Source: Tamarix chinensis (lineage: Eukaryota > Streptophyta > Magnoliopsida > Caryophyllales > Tamaricaceae). From it: a stretch of 64,000 bases of DNA. A model generated the notes under the pieces. That model searched no databases. It was given only the letters and a program-made list of their open reading frames with translations, and had not been told where the DNA came from. Position numbers and translations under genes: made by a program. Below are positions 1 through 11,742 of this stretch, in pieces. Each line of letters begins with the position of its first letter. The first letter of the stretch is position 1. The stretch spans positions 56,219,201 to 56,283,200 of the forward strand of contig CM060181.1 of the NCBI GenBank assembly GCA_030549775.1, given 5' to 3'.

Positions 1-727
1 ATAGTGGCAGGGCATGGCCCTCGTGACCGTTCCACCAGCTATAATAGTGGGGTTCCCGCACTCACACGGACTATTAAAGAATATGTGTAGAATGAACGTA
101 TTATTAATAATGAGAAATAAGAATAAGCCACCGGAAAGTATTCGGACCTTATCTTGCTGGTTATCGCATGTTGTCTATATGATTGTGCTACGTACGTTAT
201 GTTGTATGATTGTATGCTTGGCCTTAGCGCACCAACGCCCTTACTCAGTATTGGACCCATACTGATACTACCTTGATTAAATGGGTCCTGTGATGATCCA
301 CCAATGGTGGGGAGCAGACCTCCTATGCAGGTTTGATCGGTTACAATTGTGGGGTGGAAGGCTTGGCTTGAGTGAGTAGGCGATCCGGATATTGGTCCCT
401 TGGGATTCTGTTCTATTTGCTATATTTTGTACCACGCTCCTCGCTTTGGAACCGTACTCTAAGTTGTATTCCTAAATGATATTTTAACTGTTGTTGACTC
501 GTGGTTTCATGAATGGTCTATGCTAACTATGGAACTATGTTTTGATGACCCTTACTTAACGATTGTTTGGTTTAGCCTTAGCACTTAGTATCGGAACGGT
601 AGGAGTAAACCGGTCTGGTACTAAGTGTGGTGGTAATATCCCCAAGTTTACAGCTTTAAATTCTTTCGCTTCCACTAAACCTTTGATTTAAACGAAATTT
701 TTCAGTAGTAAATTTGGGGGTGTTACA
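1..727 (+). repeat. 3' end of a long gypsy LTR
   Basis: The segment ends at 727 in a GGGGGTGTTACA-type terminus preceded by AAACGAAATTTTTCAGTAG, the same 3' end seen at 11280, 11742, 17250 and 18604. Near 30-60 it has the internal LTR motif (a CCAC...ATAGTGG unit followed by GGGGTTCCCGCACTCAC) that recurs in the other long LTRs of the window. The 5' part lies before the window. LINE sequence starts directly after 727, so this LTR probably landed in an older LINE. No long open frame. The family assignment is by comparison inside the window. Confidence 0.7.
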
Positions 728-2745
728 GTTTACTACAGGGTTTTTTAAAGCTTCATAGTCATTACTAAGGGATGATGTTTGGCAGTTGATGAATAATATT
801 TTCCAACCATCTATGGTTCCTCCTTTCTTGGGACATACTTTGCTTGCTCTTATTCCAAAATTAGCTGGAGCTTAGTGTGTTTTTGATTTTTGTCCCATTG
901 CATGATGTAATGTTTTTTACAAGGTTTTGGAGAAGATTATTGCTGCTCATTTACAAACCATCTTACCCTCATTGATTCATACTTCTCAAGCCAATTTTAT
1001 TAAGGGAAGAGTCATTGGAGATAATATTTTGTTGGCTCATGAATTGATTTGTATGTATAAAATAAAGAATATTTCTCCAATATGCATGCTTAAGGTGGAT
1101 ATTAGGAAGGCTTATGATTCTCTAAGTTGGTGTTTTTTGGAGTAGGTGCTTTTAGGGATGCATTTTCCCCTGCATGTGGTCAAGCTTCTCATGGCTTGTG
1201 TTTATACTGTTAATTACTTTTTATCTCTTAATAATGGGGTTTTAGAGCCTTTTATGGGGAAGAGAGGGTTAAGGAAAGGGGATCCTTTATCTCCCAACCT
1301 TTTTGTTATTGTTATGGAATATTTGAGTAGGATGCTATAGTCTTTATGGCTCAAAGCTGAGTTTCATGGACATCCTAAGTGTAAGAGATTGAAAATAACT
1401 AATTTGGCTTTTGCCGATGATCTTCTTGTTTTCTGAAAGGCTGATTTGTCCTTTATTATTTCAATTAATTAGATTTTTGAGGACTTCAGCGCTGTGTCAG
1501 GTCTACACATAAGTCCTGAGAAGAGTTCTATATTTTTTGGGGGTGTTAAGCAGGATATGAAATCTTTGATTTTATCTTCTCTGCATTTAAATGAGGGCAG
1601 GTTCCCTTTCAAATATTTGGGGGTTCCTTTAGACTCTTCTAAACTTAAGTATGATGCTATGATCTCTTTGATTATGAAGATTACTGGAAGAATGGGACAT
1701 TGGTCCAATAGATTGCTATCATATGCAGGGAGGCTACAGTTGCTGAAGTCTGTTATATTTAGCATTACTATGTTCTGGAGTTAGGTGTTTCTTCTTCCTA
1801 AGAAATTATTGGTGCATATTATAGAATTGTGTTGATCAATTCTCTGGACTGGTAAATCTTTACCTAGCAAAAGAGCACTTATAGCATGGAAAACCATTTT
1901 TCTTCCTAAGAAGGAAGGTGGTCTAGGCATTATTGATCTACATACCAGGAACATAGCTATAATGGGGAAACACTTCTGGAACATTTGTCTGAAGAATGAT
2001 TCTTTATGGATTAAATGGGTTCATTCATATTGTATCAAGTAGCAAGAGTTTGCTACTTGTTATCTTCCAAGCACTACTTCCTGGATTATGCAAATAATTT
2101 TTGCATTGAGATATTTGCTTTTACTAGGGTTTTAATTGTTGTAGGTTGATTCTATATACAAGATATCTGAGATTTATGGCTTTATAAGGTTTAAGGCCCC
2201 TAAAGTGCCTTAGTGGAGAGCTGTGTGGTGTAATCCTGCAACACCAAAACACAAGTTTATATTCTGGCTTGTTGCCTAGTCTCGTCTACCCACAAAAGAT
2301 CTCATGGCTAAGTTTATCCCTTCCACTAATTTGTAATGTTGTTTCTGTTAGTAGAATGAAAGTATTTTGTATTTACTGGTGTTGTGTCATATTATGAAGC
2401 AAATTTGGAACTCAATTAGAGGTTTTATGGGAGGTAGAAGATTCTCTAATTCTTGGCCTGCAATGCTAAAAGATTTAGCATATTCTCGAGGAAGAAGTGT
2501 TCTCAAGAACCAATTCAAGTGTGCCTTTTATGCCATCAGTCTTTATGAGATTCAGAAAACTAGAAATGCTTATCTTTTCTATAATATTAGGTGGAATAGG
2601 AAGAGGATTGTTTTTCAAAGTTCATATACTTTGTCCTTTATTTGTAATCATCCTAGTAGAAGTCCTAAGTTTGGTGGTTATGTAGGTTACATAGATCATT
2701 TCTATAGACTTGGATGTAATCTTTCATAATTCTATAAATTTTCTT
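728..2745 (+). mobile_element. Decayed L1-type LINE: reverse transcriptase and zf-RVT remnant
   Basis: Non-LTR retrotransposon ORF2 relic, truncated at its 5' end. In order: the RT start region (KVLEKIIAAHLQ, then QANFIKGRVIGDN at 985-1023); the palm block with LKVDIRKAYDSLSW at 1090-1131; RGLRKGDPLSPNLF at 1267-1310; the catalytic FADDLLVF at 1410-1433; the thumb (FKYLGVPLDSSKL at 1609-1650, RMGHWSNRLLSYAGRLQLLKS at 1690-1752); then ARTIFLPKKEGGLGI-like sequence near 1900-1930; and zf-RVT-like sequence (PKHKFIFWL) at about 2246-2270. Stops interrupt it at 1143, 1338, 1434, 1782 and later, so it is dead. The catalytic FADD codons are intact although the frame is broken just after. No endonuclease domain lies in the window. 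The family is recognised from RT motifs; the clade is inferred. Confidence 0.9.
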
Positions 2746-2856
2746 TGTTTTTTTAAAATATATATATATATATATATGCAAATAACACTAAAAAAGACTA
2801 CATTAAATATATATAGAAACAACATCAAAAATAGAATTAAAGATTATAATTGTCAT
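2746..2856. repeat. (TA)n microsatellite and short AT-rich internal sequence
   Basis: A run of TA dinucleotides at about 2757-2777 follows the LINE tail. The AT-rich stretch after it, up to the primer binding site at 2857, is probably internal sequence of the antisense LTR element to the right. I see no coding sequence in it. Confidence 0.6.
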
Positions 2857-2874
2857 TCCCCGGCAACGACACCA
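2857..2874 (-). other. Primer binding site for tRNA-Asp (antisense LTR element)
   Basis: The plus strand reads TCCCCGGCAACGACACCA. This matches the 3' end of plant tRNA-Asp including CCA (known: TCCCCGGCAACGGCGCCA) at 16 of 18 positions; both differences are G-to-A, as expected from cytosine deamination. On the minus strand it is a primer binding site directly downstream of an LTR. A tRNA-Asp PBS fits non-chromovirus Ty3/gypsy lineages of the Tat/Athila type. The lineage is an inference. Confidence 0.75.
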
Positions 2875-2880
2875 AAAATT

Positions 2881-4471
2881 TGGTGCGTTGTTGTATGCAC
2901 AATAAATTTAATTAATAAATCCTAATTTCCTAATACGTAGTAGATGGCAAGAAGGTGTCGAACCCATAAGGAATGGTATATGATCAATAATTCTATAATT
3001 AATGTTAAAACCCCGGTTATTTAATAACATTATTTTCTATCACTAAGTTCTATACTATGGATCAATAGTAAAACACATTACTCACTAATTACTGAATAAG
3101 GATAGAAAGGTATTGATTATGGTATCAGGATATCAAATAATCATGGAGAAAAGAATGATTCTAAATGATCTAATGTTGACCTATAGAAAATCATAATAAT
3201 TCATCTCTTTACTTTCTCTTAATTCTAATGAACTAAATAAGCTCTCAATTTATCACCTAACCAATTAATAACCTAGGTTAAGAGCACTAGATTCAATTAA
3301 TGAGAGCATTATGAATTAAAAATAGTCAACTACAACCATAATGACATAAGCTCTAATCATGCAATCGTACGAATTAATAGATAAGATTAATAATTAACCT
3401 TTTGCTATTTTGCAAACATTAATTAACAATTACATATTAATTTCGTTATCCTAGTATTGATTAAGATCTAAAATAAATAGGAGATCAATCTAATTAGTTT
3501 AAATTCTTAACCTATGATGTGACTTGTGAGATCATTTAATTCCATCTATTAATTCAATTAAATTTCATTTAGAATCATAAATTCAAATTACATTATTATA
3601 CATGAAACCCTAATTCCGTTATCAAATCTTCCTACTCTATACTATCTACGCTACTATCTTCATAATTGCAATAACATACAATTAAATTTAGTAATCTATA
3701 ATTAACATCAATTATTATGAATAAATTAAAAATGAAACACTAAAAGTAAGAGAAATAATAATGCATTAAAGGGAATTTATTTGCATTCAATCAAAAATCA
3801 AAACTTGCAATTAAGATAGAAATGGAGAAGAACTTATCGACTTGAATTGTAGAGTGTTGATTGTTCAATTGAATACAATGGATAGAAAGATATTTGGAAT
3901 TACGCATTACATATGGTATCTAGATAATATAGAGAAAAAAAGATAATCCAACTCTCGAACTCCCGAAACCGACTCTCGAATGTTTAGAACTTCAGAAATA
4001 TATCAAGGAAAAGTTCACGCGAATGGTTAGAATTTAAGAAAAACACGATCCGTGTTAGGAAACATGAGACCTCCATGTTTTTCCTTGAATTCTCTGCTAA
4101 ACACTGAATTTTGAAAACTGAGATTTTGTGTGTTGACAAAAAAACACGGGATGTGTTTATGAAACACAGGTACTATGTTTACCGAGTTTCTTGTTTATTC
4201 ATTATCTCTTTATGAAATTTCAACACAAGCTTCCCTTTGATATATATTCTTCATTTATGGTCTTTTCGTCCACTGATTCCATATCTCCTGATGTGTTCTT
4301 TGCTTCATTTCCTCTTTCCATCGATTTCTTCTTTGAATTTTTTCATTTTTATATTTTCCTAAAAAATCTATCCATAAGAGAAAAACTCGAGAAAAGATTA
4401 AATCTTATAAAAATAATAAGGAATAAATGACATTTTTACATCAGAAAATAACATATAAATCCCATGTATCA
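2881..4471 (-). repeat. LTR of a tRNA-Asp-primed gypsy element, antisense
   Basis: On the minus strand the segment begins TGATACATGGGA (4471 downward) and ends in CA at 2882-2881, six bases before the PBS: a 1,591-bp LTR with TG/CA ends. Its right end cuts cleanly into the integrase/chromodomain frame that resumes at 4472, so it inserted into that older gypsy pol gene in the opposite direction. It is AT-rich and includes AAGGTGTCGAACCCATAAGG at about 2952-2971, a phrase resembling sequence next to the PBS end of plant Tat-like LTRs. The small open frame at 4191-4430 lies inside it and is not a gene. The partner LTR is not in the window. Confidence 0.7.
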
Positions 4472-4909
4472 AAGAGCTAAGCTGATCTAAGAAGATGAAT
4501 TGATGGCTATGAGGTGGGCGATAGATTCCTTTTGAGAGTCTCTCCTACTAAAGAAGTCATGAGGCTTAGTAGGAAGGATAGGCTTAATCCGAGGTACATT
4601 GGACCGTATGAGATTGTGGACCAATTTGGCAAAGTTTCCCATCATTTATTCCTACCAATGGAATTGTCACATGTGCAGAACATCTTTCATATATCTCAAC
4701 TAAGAAAATACACAGTAGATCCTTCACACGTTATCCGACCAGAATTGCTAGAGCTCTATGAATCCTTAACTTATGAAGAGCAAATGGTGAGCATTATAGA
4801 TATAAAGATAAGAGAAAGGCGTTTGAAGGTCATTCCATTAGTAAAGGTCTTCTAGTCACTGCATGTTACCAAGGAGGCTACTTGGGAGGCTGAGGAGGAA
4901 ATTTGAGCA
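4472..4909 (+). pseudogene. 3' end of a chromovirus pol: integrase C-terminus and chromodomain
   Basis: End of a Ty3/gypsy polyprotein of the Del/Tekay type. The frame reads from 4472 through KS*ADLRR* (two stops), the GDRFLLRVSP strand, LNPRYIGPYEIV, LSHVQNIFHISQLRKY, the DPSHVI...LTYEEQ linker, and the chromodomain start IPLVKVF; then a stop at 4853 and ATWEAEEEI, the aromatic-acidic chromodomain end. The order and spacing match the integrase GPY/F module and chromodomain of this lineage. The upstream part of pol was removed or displaced by the antisense LTR. At least three stops make it a pseudogene. The LTR downstream is in the expected place for its 3' LTR. Confidence 0.9.
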
Positions 4910-5083
4910 AGTACGTGTATTTATTTTCTTAGCATGTTACCTTAGCGTAACCCTTTTTCTTTAAGGGGGTAGTAAAATCTTTTCTTGGATGTGTTGATTT
5001 GATGTGTGTCTTACTATGTGATAAGTAATGTGATTGGAATATTTATAGGCTTCAAGGATGTAGCCTCTTTAAGGAGGTATTGA
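4910..5083 (+). other. Gypsy 3' untranslated segment with two polypurine tracts
   Basis: Between the pol end and the 3' LTR lie two purine tracts: TTTAAGGGGGTAGT at about 4960-4973 and TTTAAGGAGGTATTGA at 5068-5083. The second abuts the TG of the LTR and should be the functional PPT. The first sits just after the pol end. The element at 58067-64000 has the same pair. Confidence 0.75.
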
Positions 5084-7291
5084 TGTAATACCCCAAAAAT
5101 TTTGCTAAACCTAATCCCATATAATTATTACCTTAATCCAATTCTAATCTAAAAAAAATTATTTTAACCTTACCCTAATTCTTTTATCCAAAATCTTAAC
5201 CTAATCCTAATCTTTGACCCTTGTAATTTATATTTCTTAACCTAAATTTAATTCTAGTTGATTTACATTTTTAATCTTACCTATATTAGCTAATCAAAAT
5301 TTAATCTAAATCTAATCCTCACCTTAAGCCCTTTTCCCTTTTCTTTTCTTTCTCATTTTTTGTTTTCTTTCCTTCTATACTAATTTCTTCTTCTCCTTCT
5401 CCTATATTACATATGTAATCCTTAACCTCTACAACACACAATTCCCATCTCAACCATCATCCTCCCATCTCATCCTATTAAAATTTTGGCCTCTCCCTCG
5501 TGTCCCTACTCCTCACCCTCATGCCTCTGCTACTGTTAATCATCACCAAAATTATCATCATCCTCTATCATTTTCCCTGTTCGTATGCCACATGTACACA
5601 CATATATACTACCTTCTCTTCTCACGCTCCCTCATTTATTGTTCCCATGTTTTTTCAAGAAAACCAACCCTAAGCCACCTTTCTCCTTCTTTTCCTTACT
5701 TTTTTCCATCAACCGCACCACCACCATCACCATCCACACACCACCAACAACCACCAAGTACCACCATGGCTTGGTAAAATAACCACCTTATCAACCCCCC
5801 TCATCGTTGCCACCCACCACCGCCTCTTTCTCCCCTATTTCTCAAGCGTCATTGTATTTTTGTGAGGTGCACATCCTGCATATGGTCCCTCACAAAACCA
5901 TGCACTATCCTTTTCTCTTATTTCACACCTATGCCTCCCTCGTATAGTCCACCTGTGAGTGCTTGCATAGGCTTTGCAAAACCATGCACTCACCCTTGTG
6001 CCCCTTATTCTTTTTCCCATATGTGTGCATTGCATGCGCTCACTCGTGCTTCCTTCACATAGCATGCCCGTGTAACTTCCCAGATCACAACTTGAGCGTG
6101 CATTTCATGCTACATGCCTACATGGCCTCATTTTCACAGCCATGCTTCTCTTTTAGCACACCCAAACATCACCAAAACACCACCATAACAACATCATACC
6201 TTCCACCACATTTCCATGCAACTCAAGCTTCCCTTTGACTCTTTTTATTTCCATTTTTGCCCTCCTTTATCTTAAATTTTCCCTAGATTATAATCTTTGA
6301 GCCTAATTGTGCATTATTTTATTTTCATAGGTGATATTCCTATGAACTCAGAGGAGGTGGTTTAGGATTTATATGTTTAGAGTCCGGTGTCCTTGTTAGT
6401 AAGGATATATGTTGTAGCTAGGACTTTATGTGTATGTGTATACGCTTTTATTTTGGACATGTTACATGAATGATGTTATTCTATGATGTGATATCTTGAG
6501 GATAATGAAATTTGGAAGTATGTATTTGGGATAATGTTAGATACATAGTATCTATGTACATAATTTAGGATATATTTCTCTAATGAATATTGGAGATTTG
6601 TATGTAATAATATTGGGATTTATAAGGCTTTGGGAGAATATGAGCATTGTAACTACCCTAAGTGTAATATGGTTATTCGAGGATAATTATGTGGTCATGA
6701 TTATATTATTCAATTATATGTCATGCATACCTATATGAGTCTCACATGATAATCTTGAATATATAATCAAGTCTAAATATCATTTAAAGTGAAAGATCAC
6801 ATCACTTAGGTGGATGTGTTTTTATAAGTCCATTCCGCTAGATAACAATAGTGTCTTAGGCGTGTTGCTCCTAAGAGGTGCATCGATCTGTTCCACCAAA
6901 TTAAGAATAGTGGGGCCTTATACTTAATGAGAATGAAAAATATGATTAAGAGATAAAGTATTAATGAAAAAGATATTAATCATTTTTAGTGAAAGATTAT
7001 ATGAGTTAGGAACAAGGTGGAGTCAGTTCCATCTCATAATAATAATGGCTCAGGTGTGTTATCCCTAAGAGGTATTTAAGATTGTTCCACCAATTTAAGA
7101 ATAGTAGGGTCCCTGAAATCAATATAAATAAAAGATTGGAATACAATATATCTATATAGTGAGATTCAAAATCAGTATTTACTTGACATTGTTTTATATT
7201 ATCATATGTATGCTTACTCTTTGACGTGAACTCATGTATTATATATAGTCCTACTTTGACTATATTGTTAGCTTACTCAATACGTAGTGCA
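5084..7291 (+). repeat. Long 3' LTR, first part (interrupted by a younger LTR)
   Basis: It starts TGTAATACCCCAAAAATTTT right after the PPT. Then come an AT-rich TAATC/CTAA segment, a strongly pyrimidine-biased block (about 5330-5830) with a TATATAC box near 5603, a short ATAGGTGA motif at 6328, and two CCAC/GAATAGTGG-type units (6835-6910, 7020-7100). The LTR stops at TACGTAGTGCA (7281-7291), where another LTR begins, and resumes at 11281. The 61-66 residue open frames over 5585-6238 are by-products of pyrimidine bias. Confidence 0.8.
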
Positions 7292-7357
7292 TGTAATATT
7301 CCAAAAAATTTCATAAGAATAAAGAATAAAATAATAAATAGAATAAAATATATGTAC

Positions 7358-7360
<3 letters not shown>

Positions 7361-7424
<64 letters not shown>
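7361..7424. repeat. (AAT)n microsatellite
   Basis: About 21 uninterrupted TAA/AAT units inside the 5' part of the solo LTR. Confidence 0.95.
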
Positions 7425-7425
<1 letters not shown>

Positions 7426-8118
7426 TAAGATTTCAAATTCACTATCTAGCCTTATTCCAAGACATTATTTTAATTATTTAGCTTAAAATAAAATATAGCA
7501 ATTTTTAATTGTTTTTATAATTTCTAATAAACTCCCCAAAAACCCAACCTAAAAATCCCATAACCTTTTTATTTTTCTTTTCCTTTGCTTTTTTTCTTAC
7601 TCTTTTCATTTTTCTCTTTTCTCCTTTTCTTTTTCATTTCTTTTCTTCCTTCCTTCCTTCCTTCCTTCTTCTTCTTCTTCCTCTTCTTCTATCCCCCGCC
7701 TAGGCTGTGCTGTGACTGACCCAAGCGCCTTCCTTTCTCCCTCGACTAATCCAACTCCCTTCCCCTCTCCCCTTTTTTTCCCTAGGCGACGACCCAAACC
7801 CCCTCCCCTCTTTTCTTCTTTTCCTTTTTTCTCCCCTTCTTTCCTATTTTCCCTTTCTCTCCCTATCCCCTACCCCTCACCTACAGACGTTGCATGACCC
7901 CCTTCCATTTTCGCACCCTACAACCTATAACCCAACTAACCTCCCCTCCCTCTTTCACTTACTGGCCATGCAAGACATGCACATTGGCATGCGCCTACAC
8001 GACCCCTACACGCACCCTCGCATCACATGACCCTTCACCTACCCTACCATCGCCATGCCGCCTAACAAATAGCCACATGTTCCCCTTCCTCCCTAGTCCT
8101 CATCCTCCCTCTACAGCC

Positions 8119-8126
8119 TATAAATA
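8119..8126 (+). promoter_or_regulatory. Candidate LTR TATA box
   Basis: TATAAATA in the context CCTATAAATACCC, 827 bp into the LTR at the end of the pyrimidine-rich block. The same CCTATAAATACCC occurs at 12834-12846 in the neighbouring LTR, supporting a retained U3 promoter element. Activity is not shown. Confidence 0.5.
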
Positions 8127-11100
8127 CCCTTAACACTGCCCTCTCCCTCATCGACCTTTGTCCAACACTTTCCCTTGCTAGCCTTCTGCACCCGCCACTA
8201 TTGTAGCCAGGCCATGCCGCCACCTAAAATCCTCTCCTCTTCATTCCATGCACCTTACTGCACCTATTACACCCTTCATTTACCTCATTCTCTTCTTCTT
8301 TTCCCCTCCCCAAGCCTGTAAAATGGGTAGGTCATACCACCATCTGCCACCTTACCCCACCACCACTACCAGCCCATTCTCCCTTCTTTGCATTGTCACC
8401 ACACCTCAACCCCCTACACAAGTGCCCAACTTGTGCAACCAATCCTCTCCACCACCTTCTCCCCTCCATTTTTCATCTTTTATCCTCTATTCCTCTAGGT
8501 TGCACCACCACTGGCTATCATGACCCACCTTCCTCCCACTAGTCAATCTGGTGCCAACACCACCCTTAACCCCTCAAAAGGCTAACCCCTAATCTTTTTC
8601 CCAACCAAAAACTATTCCCTATACCTTGCACCACTACCTCCGCCACCGCATCGCCTCTGCCACCGCCGCCCTTCACTTCTCTTACCTATTCTAGTCATTG
8701 ACACTTCCCTTTCCTCCATTTTAAGTTCCATTTAATTAAATTTATCATCATCATCATCATCATCATCATCATTATTATTGTTATTTTATTTAAGGAAATA
8801 AAAAAAGGGAAAAGGAAGAAAAAGGATAAGATAGCTTAAGTTTGGGTATTCCTATTTTTGCTTCAAGATTGGAGTCGTTTCGATAAGGATACAATCATAG
8901 CTAGGGCCTTGTGTTTATGTGATTTTGCTATGGGTTGAGTGAATACCTACATAAAATATTCAATGTTCTAGAGTTACTTGTGTAGCTTAGCTTGCAAGGA
9001 TCTAAGGTAATAATATGTTTGCACATGACTATGTTGGTTCATATTTTGATGTGTAATTCTATTATGTGGTATTGCATGTTTTCAGGATTGTTGAGAAGTT
9101 CTTGAATTTTAAGTCATGAGGCTAGATAGGGTTTTGGAGACATAAGGGCATTTTGGTCAATATTACGGAAAATGGCATATGGGAGAACCCTAAGGGAAAA
9201 TTCAGCCAAATATCTTTTGAAAGATGTTACATAATAATTATGGTAATTATAAAAGTGGATTAAGGGCTGATATTGCATAGAGAGAGTTGATCATGCATGG
9301 GGTGAGCCAAACCTAATATGGTCTATATTTGGGGGTTACTAAGTGAGGGATGGTTGTTAGGAATGGTTATGGGGGAGATGATGGTGTTATTGGGTAGTTT
9401 GGCAACAAATGGGTAGGACTCCTTGGATCCTAAGGGATGTGAGAGTACTAAGTAGGTAGAACTAGGGTTTTGGCATTACAAAACCCTAAGGGTAGGTCAT
9501 TATCACATGTAGGAAATGGGGGAGTTGGGTTGTGCCTCTAGACTATGATGTTGAATATGCTTTGTGGTGATTAAGTGCTAAGTTTGATGGTTAGGTGGGA
9601 TAAATAGGAGTAGATACAATAACTAAGGGGAAATTATGGTTTCAAGCGGATTCCATTGTGAAGGTTGTTATCATATGTGCAAAATGAAGGAGTTATGCCA
9701 CAAAACTTTAGAGGATGGATAATCCTGGTAACATATGCTTGTTTGTGGAAGTTTAGGGCCAAATAAATGGTAGATAAGGGGTTGGGCCTATTTAGGCCAA
9801 ACTAGGGTTTTAAGGAGTAACACTACGGGCCAATTGTTATCATGTGTAAGGAACAAGGGAAATGGGTTGTGACTTATGAATAAAAGGGTTTCTAATGGCA
9901 TGTTTGGATTGTTGGATAAGTTGAGGACTCAAAGGATCATTAGGGAAAAAGGATATGTCAAGCTTAGGAAAATAAGGTTTCCAAGGGGTTAGGGTTGGCC
10001 CGGGGTGATAGTAAGGTAAGAGACATACTTGAGTGGTGCATGGTTGTGTGTGTGGTATCTAAACAAATAAGATACAAATAATACAATAATTATTTAAAGT
10101 GGAAGTTCACTTGAATCGAGGTCGGTTATACCCTGTTGATCGATCTACCAGTGAGAATAGTGGTTAGGTGTGTGTTATCTTAGGGTTTTACCCTATTTAC
10201 CGATCCACCTATGAGAATAGTGGGGTCCCGCACTCAAGTAATTAAAACCATTAGATGATAATAACTCTAGGATGGCACTAACTACTTAAAGTGGAAGATC
10301 ATTTGGGTCAGGGTTTGTTGTACCTTATTGACCAATCCACTGGTGATAATAGTGGCCAAGTGGTGTTGTCCTAGGGTTTTACCTCATTTACCAAGGTCTT
10401 GATCTCAAGTAATAAAACCCTCAAATAATGTTAACTTATGGGAAGATAATAATCATTTATAGTGGAACACTATGTGGATCGAGTCGATTGTGCCTTGTTT
10501 GCTGATCCACCGGTGAGAATAATGGCCAAGAGCATGTTGCTTTGGGGTTATATCTTATTCACCGATCCATTAGTGAGAATAGTGGTCAGGAGCATACTGC
10601 CTTGGGGTTGTATCTTATTTACCAATCCACCAACAAGAATAATGGGTCCTGGGCCCACTTAGACATAATTCATGAGTTAACTAATTATCGCACTATTATC
10701 CTAAGTCCAAATAATAATGAACGAATCGTTATGACCTACTTATATGCATTATATTTCTTGTTGTGATGTCATGGACTACTTTATTCCTCTTTAACTATAT
10801 TGTTATATTACTTAGTATGTAGCATACTGATCACCCCTTTTTTGGGTCCTGCTCATTCCCATGAGTAGTGTTCCCTCTTAAGTTTGCATAGGTGATTAAG
10901 GATACCCTAGGTGACTTTGTCACTTATGATAACATGATCGAGGTAGAGTGACACTAGAGTAGCCTAATATTAGGACCTAGAGAGAGTGACATCTGGATAT
11001 TAACCATTCCAGCTTTCTAGTTTAATTTTCTATTTTAGTTCAATAATGTTTATATATTTCAGCATTTTCTTGGTAAGAAATATTTAACCCTTACTATGTT

Positions 11101-11280
11101 ATGAAATGCTTCCCTTGCTGTATTTATTATGGTTGAACCTCTTTCTACCTTACCTTGTAGTTGGTGCGAGGATGGACTGGGCCAGACTTATACCATTTAT
11201 AGTGGTAACATCTCTTCTTATGGTGTATGTTTTCACATTTAAAACGAAAAATTCCAATGGTAATTTTTGGGGGTGTTACA

Positions 11281-11742
11281 ACATACTGATCATTCGTTTC
11301 ATGAGTGTTATTCATCCTCATGAGTAGACATCCCAGATATCTTTATATAGGACAATTATAACCTAGTCGGCAAATTTGTAGCCTTTGATATTTATTATGT
11401 GGAGGAATGATTTTTGTATAAAGGTTTTGGGCATTGAGTTATATTATCTAGATGTTTTTTCTAACCAAATACCTTTTGGACTCTTAGATCCATGGTATCA
11501 CTTTTTGTATTTTGGATTATTGTACTTAGAGTAAACCTCCAAACTTTTTATCTAATGTTTATGAAAGTTCCCTCATTTTCTAATTATCACGTTTTATTTT
11601 CCAATTGGTTTCCCTTGTGATTGATGTAATGATGGTATGGCAAGTCAGACTTATGTCAATTACGGAGGTAACACCCAACAATTTGATACGATGCTTCCAT
11701 ATAAAATGAAATTGTTTAGTAGCAAATTTTAGGAGCGCTACA
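11281..11742 (+). repeat. Long 3' LTR, second part (continuation of 5084-7291)
   Basis: It resumes at ACATACTGATCATTCG, the sequence that follows TACGTAGC in related LTRs, continues through the CATGAGTGTTATTCATCCTCATGAG region, and ends AGCAAATTTTAGGAGCGCTACA. Together with 5084-7291 this gives an LTR of about 2.67 kb without the insertion. Confidence 0.75.

Larger units (their letters stand above)
7292..11280 (+). repeat. Complete solo LTR (3,989 bp) nested in an older LTR
   Basis: It begins TGTAATATTCC and ends GGGGGTGTTACA with no internal element between, so it looks like a solo LTR. The flanks are GTGCA (7287-7291) and ACATA (11281-11285). Both can derive from GCGTA, the sequence at this point in related LTRs, by transitions mostly at CpG, so a decayed 5-bp target duplication is plausible. 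Inside: an (AAT)n run at 7361-7424; a pyrimidine block at about 7560-8720; TATAAATA at 8119-8126; an ATC run at about 8738-8772; and five or six GAATAGTGG units between 10120 and 10650. Proline-rich open frames inside (for example 7712-8133 and 8248-8523) have no homology I recognise. Confidence 0.8.
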
